Positions 1 to 8,931 of a DNA stretch of 64,000 nucleotides are shown here, piece after piece. The stretch is from positions 124,001 through 188,000 of the forward strand of contig OZ220706.1 in the NCBI GenBank assembly GCA_965116695.1, given 5' to 3'. The stretch is from JAJDTT01 sp965116695. Lineage in GTDB: Bacteria > Acidobacteriota > UBA6911 > RPQK01 > JAJDTT01. Made by a program: the position numbers and the translations under genes. Under the pieces are notes generated by a model. The model did no database searches. It had not been told where the DNA came from and worked only from the letters and a program-made list of their open reading frames with translations. Each line of letters begins with the position of its first letter. Positions within the stretch are counted from its first letter, which is position 1.

Positions 1-432
1 ATGCTGGAAACCAAAGCGGCCCGGGCCGGAGCCCCCAATGAACTGTCTTTTTATGCCTCCTCGGGTTATTGGCACGGCAAGGGCGGAAAGATGAGCCGCT
101 ACACCCTGCGCCTGGATGGATTCGTCTCAGCCTCGGCGCCGATGCGGGGCGGCGAATTGCTGACCCGGGTCTTGAAGTTCGAAGGAAGCAAGCTGAGGCT
201 GAACTTCGCCACCTCGGCGGCGGGCACACTCAAGGTTGAAATACAGGATGCGGAGGGCCGTCCGATCCCCGGCTACTCGTTGCCGGAAGCGGATGAGACC
301 TTCGGGAATGAGATCGACCGAACGGTTTCCTGGAACGGTTCCACGGATGTGGGCAGGATTGCGGGCCAGGCGGTACGTCTGCGCTTTACGCTGCAGGATG
401 CCGATCTGTATGCGTTTCAGTTTGGGGATTGA
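1..432 (+). CDS. Secreted propeller-type protein, C-terminal fragment (5' end outside the window)
   Basis: Only the last 143 codons are inside the window. The ATG at base 1 is probably internal, because the fragment aligns without gaps to the last third of the 517-aa protein at 6209-7762: both have an ETK..(x)GAPNELS segment, RYTLRLDGFVS, LRLNFATSAAG and an end in DADLYAFQF. A third relative lies at 8932-10608 (end DTDLYAFQF). The visible part looks like an all-beta C-terminal domain; in the relatives a beta-propeller resembling GH32/GH43-type folds precedes it. The function is unknown, and action on an extracellular glycan is only an inference. The 3' end overlaps the convergent FG-GAP gene by 16 bp. 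Confidence 0.7.
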   Translation: MLETKAARAGAPNELSFYASSGYWHGKGGKMSRYTLRLDGFVSASAPMRGGELLTRVLKFEGSKLRLNFATSAAGTLKVEIQDAEGRPIPGYSLPEADETFGNEIDRTVSWNGSTDVGRIAGQAVRLRFTLQDADLYAFQFGD

Positions 433-2198
433 GTTCCGGTTCCGACGCCGGTCTCATCCCTTGAGTCCTGGTACCCGTTGATGCCGCTGACCGGAACTCT
501 GGCCTCGGCTGCTGTCGCCGGATGGTTGTTGCTTCCTTCCTCCACCACGACGACCTGCCGGGGTTGAAGATCTCGGAGATGATCTCGGACTCCACTTGGC
601 CAGTGAACCGTGATTTCGACGCTGCCCTGGTATTCTCCCAGGCCGAAATGAACTCGATAGTCGCTGGCCGAAAGATAGCTGCCGGCTGAGGTGACCTGGG
701 AGACCAGGCGTTTCTCGCCATATTTGAGTTCCACAAGGGCGCCGAAACCGTTTCGGTTCGATTTTTTGCCGACCAGTCTCAATTGCAGCCAGCCGTTTTC
801 GTTGCCTCCCTCGTTGCGCAACAGCACCGGGCTTCCGCCGCAGTTGCTGACCAGTAGGTCCAGGTCGCCGTCATTGTCGTAATCGGCCCAGGCCAGACCC
901 CGGCTGACCTGAGGAACCGTCAATACTTCGCCACGCTCAGAGGTGACGTCCTGGTACAGCCCGCCGACGTTCTCCAGCAGAAGTTTGGGTTGCCGGTAGG
1001 ATGCCCCTGCCCTCAGTTGGGCCGCGTTGTCCATAATGTGGCCATTGGCGACAACCAGATCCGGATCCGAATCATTGTCCACATCGATCAAACCCAGGCC
1101 AAAACCCACGAAGGGCCGGCTGGGACCCAGAACACCGGCACGGGAGCTCATGTCTTCGAAAAAGCCGTCACCCATGTTCTTGTAAAGGGCCAGGTATTCC
1201 AGGTCCAGATTGGTCACCGCCAGATCGAGAAGCCCGTCCCCGTCGTAGTCTCCGGCGACGACTCCCATGCCTGCCTGCGGCTCCCCGTTCTCGTCAAGAG
1301 CGGTTCCGGTCAACAGCCCCACCTCGGAAAAAGATCCGTCTCCCTGGTTCCTGAAGAGAAAATTGTCGACTCCGTCGTTGGCCACGTAAACGTCGACCAG
1401 GCCGTCCCGGTCATAGTCGAGTGGCACCACCCCCAGACCCTTCCCTGCAAACTGAGCCACGCGGGCCTTATGACCAACCTCGGCAAAGGTGCCGTCGCCA
1501 CGGTTTCGATAGAGGACGTCCGGGACACCGTTGAAGGCTTCGGGACCACAGGTGGCCACGATAGGTCCGTGTTTACAGATCGGATTATTTTTTTCAAGTG
1601 AATGATCTGTGTAACCGGCCACATAGAGATCCAGGAAACCGTCATTGTCATAATCGAGGAAGGCTGCGCTCGAACTCCACCGTCCATCGCCTCCCACACC
1701 CGCCGCCATCGACCGGTTGCGAAAGGTTCCGTTTCCATTATTTCGATAAAGGAGATCGGGACCGGAAAAATTGGTAATAAAGATATCGTCGAATCCGTCG
1801 TTGTCGTAATCGCCGACGGCGACGCCCATTCCATAGTACCGGTTGGATTCAATTCCAGCCTGGGCGGTCACCTCCTGAAAGGTGCCGTCTCCCCGGTTTC
1901 GATAAAGGGAGTGATCGAAGGAGAGGTTCCGGTCGGTACCCGGAGTCCAGCCGCCGTTGATGAGCAGAATGTCCTGGTAGCCATCTCTGTCAAAGTCGAT
2001 AAAACCACATCCTGATCCCACGGTTGCCACGGCGTATCTCTTGGGAGTCGGCGAATTCCGGTGCAAGAAACGGATACCGGCTTGTGCGGTCACATCCTGA
2101 AAGGTGATCGAGGTGCCGGAGCCGGGAGCTTCACCCAGAGCCCAAGCTTCGACGGCCAGTAGCGGCAAGAGCACCGGGGTCAAGAGTCGACGCCGCAT
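417..2198 (-). CDS. Secreted FG-GAP/VCBS repeat protein with C-terminal ASPIC/UnbV domain (CRTAC1-like)
   Basis: The 593-aa protein starts with a signal peptide (about residues 1-21, hydrophobic after MRRR). From about residue 68 to 460 it has at least seven calcium-binding-type loops of the form DxDxDGxxD, for example DFDRDGYQD, DYDNDGFDD, DYDGDGLLD and DYDNDGDLD. These indicate an FG-GAP/VCBS beta-propeller like the integrin alpha chain. About residues 480-555 form an ASPIC/UnbV domain (VHFGLGEYQG, HWPSG). The family is exported and has no established enzymatic role. The start ATG directly follows the stop of the upstream TPR gene, with no gap or overlap, so the two are co-transcribed and probably translationally coupled. 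TPR plus CRTAC1 pairs are common in Acidobacteriota and Planctomycetes. Confidence 0.88.
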   Translation of the reverse strand: MRRRLLTPVLLPLLAVEAWALGEAPGSGTSITFQDVTAQAGIRFLHRNSPTPKRYAVATVGSGCGFIDFDRDGYQDILLINGGWTPGTDRNLSFDHSLYRNRGDGTFQEVTAQAGIESNRYYGMGVAVGDYDNDGFDDIFITNFSGPDLLYRNNGNGTFRNRSMAAGVGGDGRWSSSAAFLDYDNDGFLDLYVAGYTDHSLEKNNPICKHGPIVATCGPEAFNGVPDVLYRNRGDGTFAEVGHKARVAQFAGKGLGVVPLDYDRDGLVDVYVANDGVDNFLFRNQGDGSFSEVGLLTGTALDENGEPQAGMGVVAGDYDGDGLLDLAVTNLDLEYLALYKNMGDGFFEDMSSRAGVLGPSRPFVGFGLGLIDVDNDSDPDLVVANGHIMDNAAQLRAGASYRQPKLLLENVGGLYQDVTSERGEVLTVPQVSRGLAWADYDNDGDLDLLVSNCGGSPVLLRNEGGNENGWLQLRLVGKKSNRNGFGALVELKYGEKRLVSQVTSAGSYLSASDYRVHFGLGEYQGSVEITVHWPSGVRDHLRDLQPRQVVVVEEGSNNHPATAAEARVPVSGINGYQDSRDETGVGTGTQSPN

Positions 2199-3716
2199 CT
2201 AATCGGGTTTCCTTCCGCCGGTGAGTCGGAAGTAGATCGCTTTTTCTCTTTCGGCTTCCTGAGCGGCCCCGATCTTGGGCAGCGTCGTGGCCAGGTTCAA
2301 GTGTGGGACGGGGTCGTCCGGGTCCATTTCCACGGCCCGGCGATAAGCTTGGACGGCACCCTGAAAGTCTTCCTGTTTGAAGAGCAGATTGCCCAGGAAG
2401 TTGTGGTAGTCCGCATTCGTCGGGTTCAATTCGATGGCCGTCCTGACGGCGTCGAGGGAGCCGGCACCATGAGTCTGCTCCAAGAGTCTGGCCAGCACGA
2501 AGTGGTAGCGTGCGTCAAGCGGATACACCTGAATCGCCTGGCGAATCCAATCGGCCGCACGTTGGCGGTTCCCCCTCTTGTAGTCGATTTGGGCCAGGCG
2601 ATAGAAACCCAGATCCATGTCGGGGGAAGCCTCAACGGATTCAAGGAAGGCCGCATACGCCTTCTCCGGAGCAGTCTGCTTCGACAAGAGGTCCATTCCC
2701 TGCGCGTACAGCCTTGGGCCTCGGTTCTCTGCCTCCAGCCTTTCCCGGGCGGCCGTCCGCAGAGTTTGAAATCGTTTCAGGGCGGCAGCCGCTTGCTCCT
2801 TCATCCCCAGTTTGCGAAATGCATCAGCCAGCAGAAAATGGGGTTCCACATAGTCCGGACTGCCCTGCAGAGCCAGCTCCAGTTGTTCAACCGCTTTCTC
2901 ATGCTCTCCCAGTTTGAGGAGCACGAAGCCCAGGTTCTTGTGAACATCCGGTCGAACCAATCCTGACGCGATCGCCATCTCGAGATGCTCAACCGCCAGG
3001 CCGAAGGTCTTGTGATCAGCGCTGTAAAGTAAACCCAACTCCAAGCGGGCCTCGGCGAACGAGGGAGTCAGGGCAACGGCCTGCTCCAATGCAGCTTGCG
3101 CTTCCTCGAATTGCATCAGCCCCTTGTGGCTGACTCCCACAAGGTAATGTCCGTAGCTGTCGCCGGGGTCCAGGGTCAGGCCCTTCCGAGCCAGAGCCAG
3201 TGCTTGATCATGCTGGCCTTCCCGGACGTATATTCGGCACAGGAAGCGAATTCCGGGGAGCGACTTCGGATGCCGTTCCAGAAAGGCCTGCAGGACTTGA
3301 ATGGCTTCTCTGGCTTGCTTACAGTGGAACAAAACCGAAGCCAGAGCCAGCGAATAAAGATCCGAGTCCTCATCCAGGTTCCTGCTTATCCAATACTGGG
3401 CGATGGCTTTCCGGAACTGGTTCCGGGCCTGGTAGAGGATTCCCAACTGATAATTGAGCATGGGATCCTGAGGGTTCGAGCGGAGACGATTCTGCAACAC
3501 CCGCACAGCCTGCTCCGGAGATTCCTGCTCAAACGCCCACTTGGGGAGCGCCTGGTTCGCCGCGCCGCAGATTTCTCGTGAGCGGATGGCCCAGGAATCG
3601 CCGGATCGATTCTCCTGGGACCACGCCCCGGTCGCAGCCTGAAAGAGGAAGACCAACAGGCTGGACACGACGACTGGCCGCACCGAGTATCTCGGGCCCG
3701 GCTTAGATCGTCGCAA
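2199..3716 (-). CDS. Exported TPR-repeat protein
   Basis: This is an all-helical protein made of tandem tetratricopeptide repeats, about a dozen of the 34-residue type (for example LNYQLGILYQARNQFRKA, PHFLLADAFRKLGMKEQA, YHNFLGNLLFKQEDFQGA). Such scaffolds bind protein partners; no catalytic domain is seen. The start is uncertain. The frame is open up to 3932, and ATG 3797 has no ribosome site. I prefer TTG at 3716 because it gives a compact signal peptide (MRRSKPGPRYSVRP, then a hydrophobic stretch, then GAWSQ); GTG 3683 is the alternative. It is the first gene of a two-gene operon with the FG-GAP/ASPIC protein, so export of both suggests joint action in the periplasm or at the surface. Confidence 0.85.
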   Translation of the reverse strand: MRRSKPGPRYSVRPVVVSSLLVFLFQAATGAWSQENRSGDSWAIRSREICGAANQALPKWAFEQESPEQAVRVLQNRLRSNPQDPMLNYQLGILYQARNQFRKAIAQYWISRNLDEDSDLYSLALASVLFHCKQAREAIQVLQAFLERHPKSLPGIRFLCRIYVREGQHDQALALARKGLTLDPGDSYGHYLVGVSHKGLMQFEEAQAALEQAVALTPSFAEARLELGLLYSADHKTFGLAVEHLEMAIASGLVRPDVHKNLGFVLLKLGEHEKAVEQLELALQGSPDYVEPHFLLADAFRKLGMKEQAAAALKRFQTLRTAARERLEAENRGPRLYAQGMDLLSKQTAPEKAYAAFLESVEASPDMDLGFYRLAQIDYKRGNRQRAADWIRQAIQVYPLDARYHFVLARLLEQTHGAGSLDAVRTAIELNPTNADYHNFLGNLLFKQEDFQGAVQAYRRAVEMDPDDPVPHLNLATTLPKIGAAQEAEREKAIYFRLTGGRKPD

Positions 3717-4002
3717 CAGCCCGTTTCGTTCGAGGCTGCAGATGACTGAAATCCAGTGCGAGAGCAGTTCGCTCGCGAAGGATGGGTATGTCCCCATATT
3801 ATGACGACAATGTCCGGATGGGCGGTGGTGGAAGCCCCGCGACCGCACGCGGCTTTCACCACGCACTACGCCGTAGCATACAACCGCGGGGGTCGATTTA
3901 GCCATAGATTCGGTTAGAGACGGTGTTGCCAATCTGCTCGGCCGTCAATCGATCCGTATCCGCACCGTGTGGCCGTCTTCCACGACCAGGAGGAATCATT
4001 AC

Positions 4003-6129
4003 ATGAAGTCGCATCCAGCGCTGCTTCTGTTTTGCGCTTTGTCGGTTATAACGACGATGGACGCCTGGGCTGAGTTCAAGGCTGGGGCAGCGGTGGTGGA
4101 CGTGACGCCCCTGCAGTTCCCTGTCGTCGTCAACGGCGGCCTCGTCGCCCGTACTGTCGACGAAGTGAAAACCTCATTGAATGCGCGGGCGATCGTGCTC
4201 GACGACGGCCGAGTGCGTCTCGGGATTGTGGTGGTCGACAGTTGCGTGATGCAGCGTCCGTTCTTGGATGAGGTGAAGCGACTGGCGGCGCGGCGAACGC
4301 GGATCCGCACCGATCGAATGCTCATCTCGGCGACGCATACGCACTCCGCGCCGTCGGTCGCGGATAGCATGGTGCACGCTGAGCCGACTTATCTGCCCTA
4401 TCTTCCGGGGAGGATCGCTCAAGCTCTGGCCGAGGCGGAAGCGAACCTCGAACCCGCACAAGTGGGCTGGGCGAACGTGAACGCCGAGAAATTCACGGCT
4501 ACGCGGCGCTGGATTCGCCGGCCGGATCGAATTGCCGACGACGTGTTCGGCAACCCCACCGTACGCGCGACCATGCACGCCGCCAGCAACTGGGACGACG
4601 TCACCGGCCCCTCCGGGCCGGAGGACCCCGATCTGTCGCTGATTTCGTTTCAAGCGGTGGACGGCCGCCCGATCGCGGTGCTGGCCAACTTTTCCATGCA
4701 CTATTTTTCGGGTGAGCAGGGCCTCAGCGCGGATTACTTCGGATTGTTCTCGGAAGGGCTGAAGTCCCGTCTTGGCAACGACCGTAACGACAGCGATCCT
4801 CCCTTCGTCGGGATCATGTCGCACGGCTGCAGCGGCGACATCTGGCGGCGCGACTACGCAAAACCCCCGGCCTCCAGGTATGAGCCTACGATCGAAGATT
4901 ACTCGGCGGAGATGGTGGACCTCGTCGTGGGTGCCTATGGCGCGATCGAATATCGCGAGGATCCGGACTTGGCCATGGCCGAGAAGCGACTGGAACTCCA
5001 GTATCGCGTCCCGGACGGACAGCGCCTGGAGTGGGCCCGCCGGATCGTCGAAGCCATGGGAGACCGAATCCCCAAAGTGAGCGTGGAAGCCTACGCCCGG
5101 GAGCAAATCGTGATGCACGAATTGCAGTCGGCCGAAATCGTGGTTCAGGCCCTCCGCATCGGAGACATCGCAGTGGCAACGACTCCCACCGAAACCTATG
5201 CCCTCACCGGCTTGAAGCTGAAGCTGCAAAGCCCGCTGCCGAAGACCATGGTTATGGACCTGGCCAACGGCGGGGATGGCTACATTCCGCCACCCGAACA
5301 GCATTTTCTCGGAGGCTACAACACGTGGGCGAAACGCGGGGCCGGACTGGAGATCGAGGCCGAGCCGAAAATCACCGAAGCCGCCCTCCAGTTGTTGGAA
5401 AGAGTGGCCGCGAGGCCCCGGCGTCCGTACCGGCAGAGCCGAGGCCCTGCCTTCGACCTCCTCCTGAAAGCCGGACCGTCGGCCTATTGGAGACTCGATG
5501 AATTCAGCGGTTCCCGGGCCCTGGATTCGTCCGGCCGGGATCGTGACGCGCTGTACGAACCGGGTGTGGCGTTCTTCCTCCAAGGTCCGCGCTCAGAGAG
5601 TTATTGCAGCGACAATGAACAGAATCGAGCGGCCCACTTTGCGGGCGGACGGCTGCGAGCAAGAATTGCCGATCTGGGTGATCGGTATTCGGTGGCCCTC
5701 TGGTTCTGGAACGGGATGCCGGCAGACGCTCGCGAGATCAGCGGCTGGATGTTCTCACGTGGGCGGGACCATGGTCTGGAAGGTGACCACCTGGGCCTGG
5801 GAGGCACGAGTCATGCGGGTAGGCTCGTCTTTCTCCGCGGTGAGAACGGCGGGGAAGGAAAGCCGGTGGCAGGCCGTACGGAGATTCGGCGCTGGACCTG
5901 GAATCAGGTCGTGTTCATACGCGACGGTGAAACCGTGCGGGTTCATTTGAATGGAGGGCGCCAGCCCGAGATCGAGACCGAGTCACCCGCAGATTTTCCC
6001 GTCCTGTTCGACCAGTTTTTCTTCGGCGGCCGCTGCGACAATCAGTCCAATTGGGAAGGCCGTCTCGACGAGGTGGCGGTGTTCGGCCGGGCTCTGTCGG
6101 CGGAAGAGGTAGAGCAGATGGCTCGCTGA
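4003..6129 (+). CDS. Neutral/alkaline ceramidase-like secreted protein with C-terminal LamG-like domain
   Basis: The 708-aa protein has a signal peptide ending near DAWAEF. Start ATG 4003 is chosen because AGGAGG lies 9 nt upstream. Residues about 25-460 resemble the neutral/non-lysosomal ceramidase N-terminal domain: FKAGAAVVDVTP at the start, SATHTHSAP with candidate zinc-ligand histidines, NFSMHYFSG, and MSHGCSGDI. The family hydrolyses the N-acyl bond of ceramide, but many bacterial relatives have unknown substrates. Residues about 475-708 (from AYWRLDEFSGSRALDSSG to LDEVAVFGRALSAEEVEQ) are a concanavalin/LamG-type domain, usually carbohydrate- or surface-binding. The pair suggests a surface-anchored amidase-type hydrolase. 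It is divergent from the TPR operon, and the paralogous propeller gene follows 79 bp downstream. Confidence 0.78.
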   Translation: MKSHPALLLFCALSVITTMDAWAEFKAGAAVVDVTPLQFPVVVNGGLVARTVDEVKTSLNARAIVLDDGRVRLGIVVVDSCVMQRPFLDEVKRLAARRTRIRTDRMLISATHTHSAPSVADSMVHAEPTYLPYLPGRIAQALAEAEANLEPAQVGWANVNAEKFTATRRWIRRPDRIADDVFGNPTVRATMHAASNWDDVTGPSGPEDPDLSLISFQAVDGRPIAVLANFSMHYFSGEQGLSADYFGLFSEGLKSRLGNDRNDSDPPFVGIMSHGCSGDIWRRDYAKPPASRYEPTIEDYSAEMVDLVVGAYGAIEYREDPDLAMAEKRLELQYRVPDGQRLEWARRIVEAMGDRIPKVSVEAYAREQIVMHELQSAEIVVQALRIGDIAVATTPTETYALTGLKLKLQSPLPKTMVMDLANGGDGYIPPPEQHFLGGYNTWAKRGAGLEIEAEPKITEAALQLLERVAARPRRPYRQSRGPAFDLLLKAGPSAYWRLDEFSGSRALDSSGRDRDALYEPGVAFFLQGPRSESYCSDNEQNRAAHFAGGRLRARIADLGDRYSVALWFWNGMPADAREISGWMFSRGRDHGLEGDHLGLGGTSHAGRLVFLRGENGGEGKPVAGRTEIRRWTWNQVVFIRDGETVRVHLNGGRQPEIETESPADFPVLFDQFFFGGRCDNQSNWEGRLDEVAVFGRALSAEEVEQMAR

Positions 6130-6208
6130 GAGCCTTCACTCCTCCACCCGCTGAAGGGCGAAGAGCTTGGCCTTGTGCAGAACTAATTTCAACTGAATGG
6201 ATTTTCCA

Positions 6209-7762
6209 ATGAAGCAGAAAAGAAGAGAGTTCCTACAGTCTACGGCACTGGGACTCACAGCCCTGGCTCCCTTGACTTCCTGCGCCGGCGAGCAAGGGCG
6301 GCAGACCTTGATCGACGTCGGCTCACGGCGCGAGCTGTTTGTCGACGACTTTCTCGTCGAACGCTTTGAGGGGAAGGCCGAACCGCGGCTGCACCACCCG
6401 ATTCCGCGTGAAATCGCACTTGTCCACGATGCGCCTTGGGAAGGGACCAGCAGTGGTTACCATACCGTTTTTCAGGACGGCGACCTCTACCGGATGTACT
6501 ATCGCGGGTCGCAGCTCGAAGTGAAAGACGGCCGACTCATCACGAATCGCCACAAAACGGTCTATTGCTATGCGGAGAGCCGGGACGGAATCGTTTGGAC
6601 GAAACCGGTCCTGGGCCGGTTTGAGTTCAACGGGTCGAAACGGAACAACATCGTGTGGGACGGTGTGGGCACTCATAACTTCACACCGTTCAAGGACACT
6701 CGCCCGAACTGTCCTGCCGAGGCCCGCTACAAGGGGCTGGGTGGGCTCCGGGGAGAAGGCGGCCTGTTTGCGTTCAAGTCGCCCGACGGTATCGATTGGT
6801 CACTGCTGAGCGACAAACCGGTCATTACCAACGGAGCGTTCGATTCCCAGAATCTGGCTTTCTGGGATCCGACGCTTGGCAAGTACCGGGCTTACTGGCG
6901 GACCTTCACACAAGGGATCACGACGGCAAAGGTCTGGAAGCCGGCCGGCCACCGGGCCATCCGCACCGGATCATCCGGCGACTTCCTCAACTGGGGTGAC
7001 GAAGCCGACCTGACCTACGAGGACTCGCCCGACGAGCATCTCTACACGAATCAGGTCAAACCCTACTACCGGGCGCCGCACATCCTGATCGGCTTTCCGG
7101 TGCGTTATATCGAACGCGGCTGGTCCGATTCGATGCGTGCGTTGCCGGAGCGTGAACACCGCGAAATGCGATCCGAGGCCAACCTGCGATACGGTACGGC
7201 GCTCACGGAAGCGCTGCTCATGGCCAGCCGCGACGGCGTGAGATTCAAACGGTGGAACGAAGCCTTCCTGCGTCCCGGAATCGAGCGGCAGGACACCTGG
7301 AACTACAGCCAGCAGTTCACGGCCTGGCATGTCGTCGAAACCAAGTCGGAACTCAAGGGAGCGCCGAACGAACTGTCCCTGTACGCGAAGGAGGGTGGCT
7401 GGACCGGGACCAGTTGTGCAATGCGGCGTTACACTCTTCGCCTCGACGGCTTCGTCTCGGTGAGCGCCCCGATGAGCGGCGGCGTACTGGTGACGAAACC
7501 GCTGACCTTTTCGGGACGAGAACTTCGCCTGAACTTCGCCACCTCCGCCGCTGGAAGTATCCGCGTCGCACTGCGGCGTCCCGACGGATCGCCGATACCG
7601 GGATACTCAATGGCGGACTGCAACGAAGTCTTCGGTGACACGCTTGACCGTGCCGTCACCTGGAAATCGGTCAGCGATGCCGGCAGGTTGGCCGGAAAGC
7701 TGGTCCGGCTCCACTTCCAACTGAAAGATGCGGATCTGTACGCGTTTCAGTTTGTGGATTGA
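6209..7762 (+). CDS. Tat-exported lipoprotein, propeller-type glycosidase-like family
   Basis: The 517-aa protein starts at the second Met (6209), giving MKQKRREFLQ, a twin-arginine motif, then a hydrophobic segment and a lipobox-like LTSC at about residue 25. An upstream ATG at 6197 would add four residues. LFVDDFLVERFEG and repeats of the type YRMYYRG and GIVWTKPVLGRFEFNGSKRNNIVWDG match proteins often predicted to have a five-bladed propeller fold (GH32/GH43/GH62-like). I could not identify a catalytic triad. The C-terminal 140 residues match the fragment at 1-432 and the end of the gene at 8932-10608. It is convergent with the gene at 7781, 18 bp apart. Function is unknown; polysaccharide binding or cleavage at the cell surface is an inference. 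Confidence 0.8.
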   Translation: MKQKRREFLQSTALGLTALAPLTSCAGEQGRQTLIDVGSRRELFVDDFLVERFEGKAEPRLHHPIPREIALVHDAPWEGTSSGYHTVFQDGDLYRMYYRGSQLEVKDGRLITNRHKTVYCYAESRDGIVWTKPVLGRFEFNGSKRNNIVWDGVGTHNFTPFKDTRPNCPAEARYKGLGGLRGEGGLFAFKSPDGIDWSLLSDKPVITNGAFDSQNLAFWDPTLGKYRAYWRTFTQGITTAKVWKPAGHRAIRTGSSGDFLNWGDEADLTYEDSPDEHLYTNQVKPYYRAPHILIGFPVRYIERGWSDSMRALPEREHREMRSEANLRYGTALTEALLMASRDGVRFKRWNEAFLRPGIERQDTWNYSQQFTAWHVVETKSELKGAPNELSLYAKEGGWTGTSCAMRRYTLRLDGFVSVSAPMSGGVLVTKPLTFSGRELRLNFATSAAGSIRVALRRPDGSPIPGYSMADCNEVFGDTLDRAVTWKSVSDAGRLAGKLVRLHFQLKDADLYAFQFVD

Positions 7763-7780
7763 CGGGCCCGACACGCTCGA

Positions 7781-8860
7781 TCACGGCGTTTGTTTTTCCA
7801 GGCGCCATCCCGACCCGTCGGCGCTGAGGGCGCGGTGACCCCGGTAGCGGTCGTTCACGGCGTGCATTTCCTCGATGCTGTCGAAGTAGCCGACGATGAA
7901 GGCGGCGCTGAAGGATTCGCCGGCCTTGATCGGCCGGCCCCCGATCTCATGGATGAAGATCACGATCCCGGGCCGCTGGTTGCACCACGATTCGTAGACG
8001 ACCGAAGGTTCGAGTGTGATGCCTGCCAGCCACGGACCCTGTTGGCCCGTTTTCGGATCTCGCAAGCGGTAGGCGCGGATGAAATGCTCCGGGATTTCGT
8101 GCGTGTCTCGCCGGTAGTTGAATTTTTCGTCGGGCGGGAAGACGTCGTAGAACTCGCTGGGCGGGATCCGCAGCCCTTCCGGACCTCCCAGGTAACTGAG
8201 GTAGATTTCGCTGAAGGTCTCGCCGCGCTGGTGGCGGACACAGCCCGGCATGTCGATGCGGAGGAACATTTCGTCCGAGTCGTTGACGCTGTCGATCCGG
8301 TCCATCGAGAAGAAGTAGCGCTTGCCCTTCGGGAACACCAGTAGCTGAGTCCATTTCGATCCGGCGTTGTGGCCGGGGGCGGCGTACTCGTAGCGGTAGG
8401 TCGTCTTGACGGCGACGAAGTCTTTGCCCCGGATCACCTGGGGTTGGACCGGCTTCATCCGGTGGCAGAGCTGGGGTCCCTCGATGATCCGCTTGGCCCG
8501 CTTCCCGTGATTGTCGTTGTCGTAGCGGTAAGGAACGGTCTCGGTCCCTTGCGCCTGCCAGGCCTGGTCGCTGCCGGGCTCCATGATCCAGTCCACGATG
8601 CACAGCCCGTCGCCGGCTTCGCGAAAGCCGGTGCTTTTGTCGATAAACGACCCCTTTTCGATGCCGGTCATCCATTGCTTGGGGTTCTTCTTGGGGATGA
8701 CGGCTTCGAGTTGGTCGGTCTCGATCTTGATGGCGTCTCCTGCCTCGGTAATACGCACCCACGGCGCCTGGCCCGCCGGCTCGGCCAGCAGCGTTCCGGC
8801 GCCGGCCAGCGCCATGAGAGTCAGCACCATCAGCGGTCGGGATGAGCGATGGATCGGCAT
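7781..8860 (-). CDS. Secreted protein of unknown function
   Basis: The 359-aa protein has a clear signal peptide (MPIHRSSRPL, hydrophobic core, LLAEPAG). The open frame extends to a GTG at 8935 that overlaps the upstream stop as GTGA, but the extra 25 residues are Pro/Gly/Ser-rich and would displace the signal peptide. ATG 8860, preceded by GAGGG, is therefore preferred. The body is predicted mainly beta, with conserved-looking segments IETDQLEAVIPKKNP, WTQLLVFPKGKRYFFSMDR and IYLSYLGGPEGLRIPPSEF, suggesting a beta-sandwich. I do not recognise the family. It lies downstream of the propeller paralog on the same strand and is probably co-transcribed with it, so the two may act on the same extracellular substrate. 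Confidence 0.7.
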   Translation of the reverse strand: MPIHRSSRPLMVLTLMALAGAGTLLAEPAGQAPWVRITEAGDAIKIETDQLEAVIPKKNPKQWMTGIEKGSFIDKSTGFREAGDGLCIVDWIMEPGSDQAWQAQGTETVPYRYDNDNHGKRAKRIIEGPQLCHRMKPVQPQVIRGKDFVAVKTTYRYEYAAPGHNAGSKWTQLLVFPKGKRYFFSMDRIDSVNDSDEMFLRIDMPGCVRHQRGETFSEIYLSYLGGPEGLRIPPSEFYDVFPPDEKFNYRRDTHEIPEHFIRAYRLRDPKTGQQGPWLAGITLEPSVVYESWCNQRPGIVIFIHEIGGRPIKAGESFSAAFIVGYFDSIEEMHAVNDRYRGHRALSADGSGWRLEKQTP

Positions 8861-8931
8861 GGGTGTTTCCCTCGTCGGTTGGTCAGGTTGAGATGTCCCG
8901 GCTGGAGGCGAACCCGAAATCGGAGGCCCTT

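Noticed and set aside
4174..5583. 469-codon minus-strand frame inside the ceramidase-like gene
   Set aside because: The plus-strand product has a signal peptide, a good AGGAGG site and family motifs; the antisense product is rich in Arg/His/Gln with no motif.
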